A stretch of 64,000 nucleotides of DNA. Origin: Henckelia pumila (taxonomy: Eukaryota > Streptophyta > Magnoliopsida > Lamiales > Gesneriaceae). The notes beneath the pieces are model-generated. The model had not been told where the DNA came from. It was given only the letters and a program-made list of their open reading frames with translations, and searched no databases. The stretch lies in the NCBI RefSeq assembly GCF_033568475.1, contig NC_133121.1, positions 134,882,375 through 134,946,374 of the forward strand. Direction: 5' to 3'. The position numbers and the translations under genes were made by a program. Of this stretch, positions 59,550-64,000 are shown piece after piece (the first letter of the stretch is position 1; each line of letters starts with the position of its first letter).

Positions 59550-60308
59550 CTGGGAAAAAGGGAATTCACAGTTGACACGAAGTATAGGGGGCATGCAACG
59601 GTTGAGTGGTCGGGTTACGGTAGCTAGCAATAAATAATTAAATTCAACGGGGTTTTCATTTATTGGGAACGAACGACCCTTGATTTGGACACCCAAAAAT
59701 CAAGATTACGAAACTTTTAAATATTTCAATTTCATTACTCGTATTGTTTACGGAGCTTTCTAGTTTCTCCAATTGATTCGGATTCCTGACATTTATTTCT
59801 TAGATTAGATTAGATTAGTATTGTATAAATGGGATTATCAATATTCTGACCATCCAAAATTTGTGATACTGTACTATTTGCATTTCGAGATTTAGCGATT
59901 ATGAATTTAAGGTAGTGTTTGAAGAGTTTTTAGAAAACACTTTTCTATTTTCTTTCACAAAATTTTGACATAAAGTGGATTTGAAGTTCATCGGAATTAT
60001 TATACATCAAAATTTTAGTTTGAAATTTACTTAAAATATGTCAAAGTTAAAACGAGCTTTAAAATAAAATTCATATAATCTCAAATTCATCAATTACAAC
60101 ACAACTTGATTAGATTTCAAATTATTTGATTTGTTTAACGGAAAACAATCTAATAAATTTAAAATCCACCTTATACTAAATTGAACGATTTCGATAATAA
60201 ACTCTTTTCCAAATTTGTAATCTCCACAAGATGTGATGTAATTTTAAAAAAATTGTGAAATTATGGACTTGGATACAATGCTAATAATATTCTTCGAAAT
60301 AATAAAAG
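59550..60308. other. ERD2-like upstream region and intergenic
   Basis: Contains a fragment (AAGGTAGTGTTTGAAGAGTT near 59910) resembling GTGTTTG-type MITE ends. No gene. Confidence 0.35.
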
Positions 60309-60512
60309 GTGATACTACATGTACACGGAGGATTACACGTTGGGTTACACGTTGCACTTGAAATTACATAAATATTCTTAATGTATTTTGGAAATATTTT
60401 TTTTCAAATCAAGTGGTGGGATAATTTTGTAATTTCATGTGTAGTGTGTAATCCAATGTGTAACTCAATGTATAACTCAATGTGTAACATTTCTATGACG
60501 GATATAGTACTC
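60309..60512. mobile_element. Foldback MITE with GTTACAC repeats
   Basis: The left arm (TACACGGAGGATTACACG, GGGTTACACG, TGAAATTACA) is inverted in the right arm (GTAATTTCATGTGTAGTG, GTGTAATCCAATGTGTAAC). A left-arm-only copy lies at 60967-61040. Confidence 0.6.
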
Positions 60513-60966
60513 TCACGGTAATGTTAAATGGAACATATTGATGTTTTATTTGTTCATATCTTTATAAGCCACACCAAAAAGTGACTAGAACTAGCAATTC
60601 ATATCCTCCTGCACAAGTTTTCCTTTAACTTCGTAACTTAATTAGAGTTATTCAATATTATTTGGCAGGTCTACATTTGAAAATGATGATATCGCAATTG
60701 GCCAAACCTATAACCTAGGTGCTCAGAATTTTTTTGAAAATTTTATTACTCCAATAATTGAAAGTTGCTCCAACCAATTAGCTATGGATTAGGTCAAAAC
60801 TAATGTTTTTAATTTATTTTTGGTGATGCATGAAAAATAAATAAATTTAAACACTCATTGTTTGAATCAATTGCGAACATTTTTCTTGATAAATCTTCTT
60901 ATATAATAATATCGTTGACATCATTAATTGCTTTATTTTCATTATCATTTATCGATCATTTATTAT

Positions 60967-61040
60967 TGGATAATGCTACATGTACACGGAAGGTTACACG
61001 TTGGGTTAAACGGTACACTTAAAATTACGTTTTATCTTAC
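60967..61040. mobile_element. Partial copy of the GTTACAC foldback MITE
   Basis: ATGCTACATGTACACGGAAG and GTTACACGTTGGGTTAAACG match the left arm of the element at 60309-60512; no right arm follows. Confidence 0.5.
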
Positions 61041-62612
61041 TTTGGGTCGTGTTCTGAGAAACAAGTTTGTTATGATATGGTTATCCATATATTTTAGGTT
61101 TATTATGTATTTTGATGATCGATCAACGCACGATTTTTTTTAATTCAAAGAAAAATTTATGATTAGCCCATAGCTAGCTAGATGTAAAATCCTGGTTAGG
61201 CACCTTGTTTTACAGTGCACGGGAAGTCACCAGTTCCTATATATAGATAGTGTTTTGTAGAGCTTTTAAGAAGCACTTCTCAGCTTTTTTTAATAAAATT
61301 TTCAAAACATGATTCATGATTAAAATCCCGTGATTCATGAATTTAAATTAATTTTATTATATGATTTCGTTAAACTCAGCTTATTATCCGGAAAAACATG
61401 ATTAAAACCCCGTGATTTTTTTTTAAGTTTTGCATAATGAACAGAATTTTGTGATTTTAATTCTAACTCCATTTCCTAGTCACACATTATATATCATATT
61501 TAATGATAAAATTTTATTGCAGCAAAGTACATGGTGCATTGCAAAACCCAATGCTAGCTACGCTCCTTTGCTATCATTTCAGCGGTTCGCGTGTACGATA
61601 GTAAATTGCAACGCGATTAAACCGACCGGCATGTGCTATATGCCCAACAACGTGCATGACCATGCAAATTATGTTCTCAATTCCTACTTTTTTCAAACAG
61701 GCGAATGTTGGCCAGAAATTGGTATAGTAGCCGTGACAGATCCATGTATATTTTCGTTATTGTATTCATTATTTATGTATGGAAGTAATAGTAGATTTTA
61801 AAATAATTCTAATATTACACACATTATATTTCACAATTTATAATATTCTCATGTAACTAAATTTGAAAAAAAATTTGAACTCTTCATATTCTTGATAGTT
61901 TATAATTTGTTCATGTAAGAAACTTTGAATAATTCCTAAACTTAAATAACTTTATATTCACATTCTCGATAGTTTAAATTAAATTCTTTTAAGTATTAAA
62001 GATAATCTAATTTTTTTTATGTTGATGTTTCGCAGCTCATGGTACATGTCATTTAATACCGTCCAAGGTGAAATGAATTGTGCACCGGATGAGATGACAG
62101 GAGTGCGTCTGAATGAGATGAATGGTCAAATTACCAAATAAATTACTATGTTTGTATGTCATTTCAAAGTCATAAACGAAATATTACTTTGATTTCAAAA
62201 TCATACACACCAATTCTCCTTTACTTCTGGCTTCATACCAAGGTTAGTTCGTGTTGAAGTACCGTTTTTGTCGTGTTCAAGACGCAGCGAAAGTTTTAAA
62301 AATTTTATTTTTGACATTCAAAAATTATTGAACACTCATATAATTTAATCAAAATACTTGTCGTCAATTATTCTGGAATTAGCAGAGAAAACTCTTGTTG
62401 TAACTCCCTATAAACAATCAACTTGAATACACTATTTCTTCCATCTTCGAACTGGCACTACAGAGAAAAGAAGTTTTTCGTTCAGATATTAAAAGCATTA
62501 ATAATAATGATTACACATTACCTATGTATCATTTGATGAAGAATTTGCCCAGAAACACTAACAAGTACCAAACTCGTTTCCCCTGAATCCATATAAACAC
62601 AAATGATAACAC
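61041..62612. other. Intergenic, downstream of the P450 gene
   Basis: AT-rich; a GTGTTTTG-type MITE fragment near 61240-61300. No gene recognised. Confidence 0.4.
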
Positions 62613-63945
62613 CTAGTTTTTGCAGAACAAACCATGTAGTCGCGGAGCAACGACCACTTCTAATGGAGTTGCCTTAGGCATGGTGATACCCTGGCCTTCA
62701 GTCATGTCCACGGGGACGTTTTCTGGTGTCGCGAAATCGAATCCCTGCAGCAGACGAGCAAGGGTCAAGTGCGTCACTTGCATCGCAAAGGTAATCCCCG
62801 GGCACGATCTCCTGCCCGAACCGAATGGGACGAACTCAAAATGTTGGCCCGCGTAATCCACTTCAGCATGGCTTGTCAAGAACCTCTCGGGTTTAAATTC
62901 ATCAGGTTCATCCCAGATTCTTGGATCCCTGTGTAACTTCCACAGGTTCACTAACAAACGTGTGCCTTTTGGAATCAAGTAGCCATTTACGACGCAGTCC
63001 TCCATGGCTTCGTGCGGTACCGACATCGGCCCCGGTGGATACAACCGCAACGTCTCTTTTACGATAGCTTGGAGGTACACTAAATTTGTGATGTCTGATT
63101 CATCTACCCATCTTTCTTTACCAACTTTTTGGTCTATTTCCTCTTGGGCTCGTCGCATGATTGCCGTATTGTTTAGTAGTATGGATAAGAGCCATGTCAA
63201 GTGAATGGAGGTGGTATCAGAGCCTGCTAAGATGAGATTCTGCAACATGGTTTTAGGTAATCAAACTGTTGATTTTTCAAGAACTATGTTAAATATGAAT
63301 GCCACATTTCTAGTATGGAAGGAGAGTATATATATATATATACCATTACTGTCGCCTTGATTATGGTCTCACGAGTATGCCCATAACTTGTATATCTATC
63401 ATCAATTTTCGCGAGCATCACATGGATGAAATCTTGTTCAAGGTTTCCCGGAGTCCCTTCCATGTGCTCCTGGATCCAGCTTTCGATTATATTACCGACT
63501 TCCTTAGAAACTCTCTTCATGGACTTGATGTGTCCTTGAAAATCAACCCACTCCAAAGGTCGAACCGGGATAGCTTCGGAGACTACAAACTGCCCGGATA
63601 TGCACATGAACTCCTTGATGACTTTCCTAAAAGATCTAGCTTTCCGAGATTCTGCGCTGTCTTTGCTGCTCTCTGCGTACCTTTTCCCTGCGATCATCAT
63701 CACGATTATGTTCAGAGTTAGCTGCTCGATCCAATCACTCATGATCACCATTTTGCCTGGATTTTCTTGAACTGACTCGTATAGTTCATTGATGCTGGTG
63801 TGTAGTTCAGACACTTGGACATGTTTCAGTGCCTCGAGCCTCCGATGAGACAGCACTTCTATCACCACGAGCTTCCGGATTTCGCGCCAATATGGGCCCG
63901 CGTCGATGAAGCCAAAGGCTGCATTATTGTAGCCAAGATACTTAC
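62613..63945 (-). CDS. CYP82: CYP82-family cytochrome P450 (5' part off the right edge)
   Basis: Exon 63344-63945 joins exon 62613-63239 at a phase-0 intron (ATG|GTATAT ... TTGCAG|AATCTC). Landmarks are KYLGYNNAAFGF and PYWREIRKL (helix C), LILAGSDTTS (helix I oxygen-binding), KETLRLYPP (ExxR), FKPERF, the haem loop FGSGRRSCPG with its cysteine, and PKATPLEVVVAPRL at the end. These fit the plant CYP82 family, ER-anchored monooxygenases of specialised metabolism; the substrate cannot be told from sequence. Upstream of KYLGYN the frame stays open to the window edge, but KYTSWLLVLMPSPSPIYTG does not fit the family. CTATATATACAG|GT just before it looks like an acceptor, so a further intron probably starts there. 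The N-terminal anchor is not in the window. Confidence 0.9.
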
Positions 63946-64000
63946 CTGTATATATAGGCGAGGGAGAAGGCATCAAAACCAATAACCAAGATGTGTACTT

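Noticed and set aside
1-64000. tRNA, rRNA, CRISPR or organellar insertions
   Set aside because: No cloverleaf with intact boxes outside SINEs, no rRNA core sequence, no regularly spaced repeat array and no recognisable plastid or mitochondrial gene was found.

Overview
This is a nuclear segment of a flowering plant, with AT-rich intergenic DNA and GT-AG introns. The genes are recognisable only as plant families: RIN4/NOI, CYP82 P450, AP2/ERF 'Soloist', plant G3BP (NTF2+RRM+RGG) and an ERD2-like receptor. The CYP82 gene and the style of the dispersed repeats suggest a eudicot, probably an asterid and possibly a lamiid, but species cannot be read from sequence alone. No organellar, bacterial or viral gene block was seen.

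Layout from left to right. A 165-bp tandem duplication (1-330) is followed by the first coding exon of a BAP31-like ER membrane protein on the minus strand, whose remaining exons are absent. From 2.6 to 12.9 kb the DNA is almost entirely transposon debris: hAT-type elements, foldback elements and a three-deep nest. A compact plus-strand gene group follows: RIN4-like (13.3-15.8 kb), single-exon CDC45 (18.0-19.8 kb) with a palindromic E2F-type site upstream, and a RING E3 ligase with SUMO-interaction-like motifs (23.3-26.1 kb). On the minus strand lies the divergent AP2/ERF Soloist gene (28.4-29.9 kb coding, 5' leader to about 31.4 kb).

From 31.4 to 46.5 kb there is a second repeat-rich block with SINEs, a Tourist-like MITE, a Helitron-like element, a Mutator-like MITE, two related hAT elements and a broken RNase H-like retroelement gene. 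It holds one small two-exon gene for a 47-residue protein (40.2-41.1 kb). Then come a single-exon plus-strand gene for an uncharacterised membrane-anchored protein (46.6-47.8 kb), an odd minus-strand locus with four copies of a short D-Y/F-L-K-L-I-D motif (48.8-49.5 kb), a nine-exon G3BP-like gene (50.1-54.5 kb), a six-exon ERD2-like gene (55.9-59.5 kb) and the 3' part of a CYP82 P450 that runs off the right edge.

The genes do not form an operon or evident cluster. RIN4-like and Soloist both belong to families with roles in immunity; CDC45 and the RING ligase belong to replication and protein-quality or genome-maintenance families; BAP31-like and ERD2-like proteins both act in the early secretory pathway. 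Exon boundaries below were chosen by hand from GT/AG sites and reading-frame phase, and every join preserves frame.
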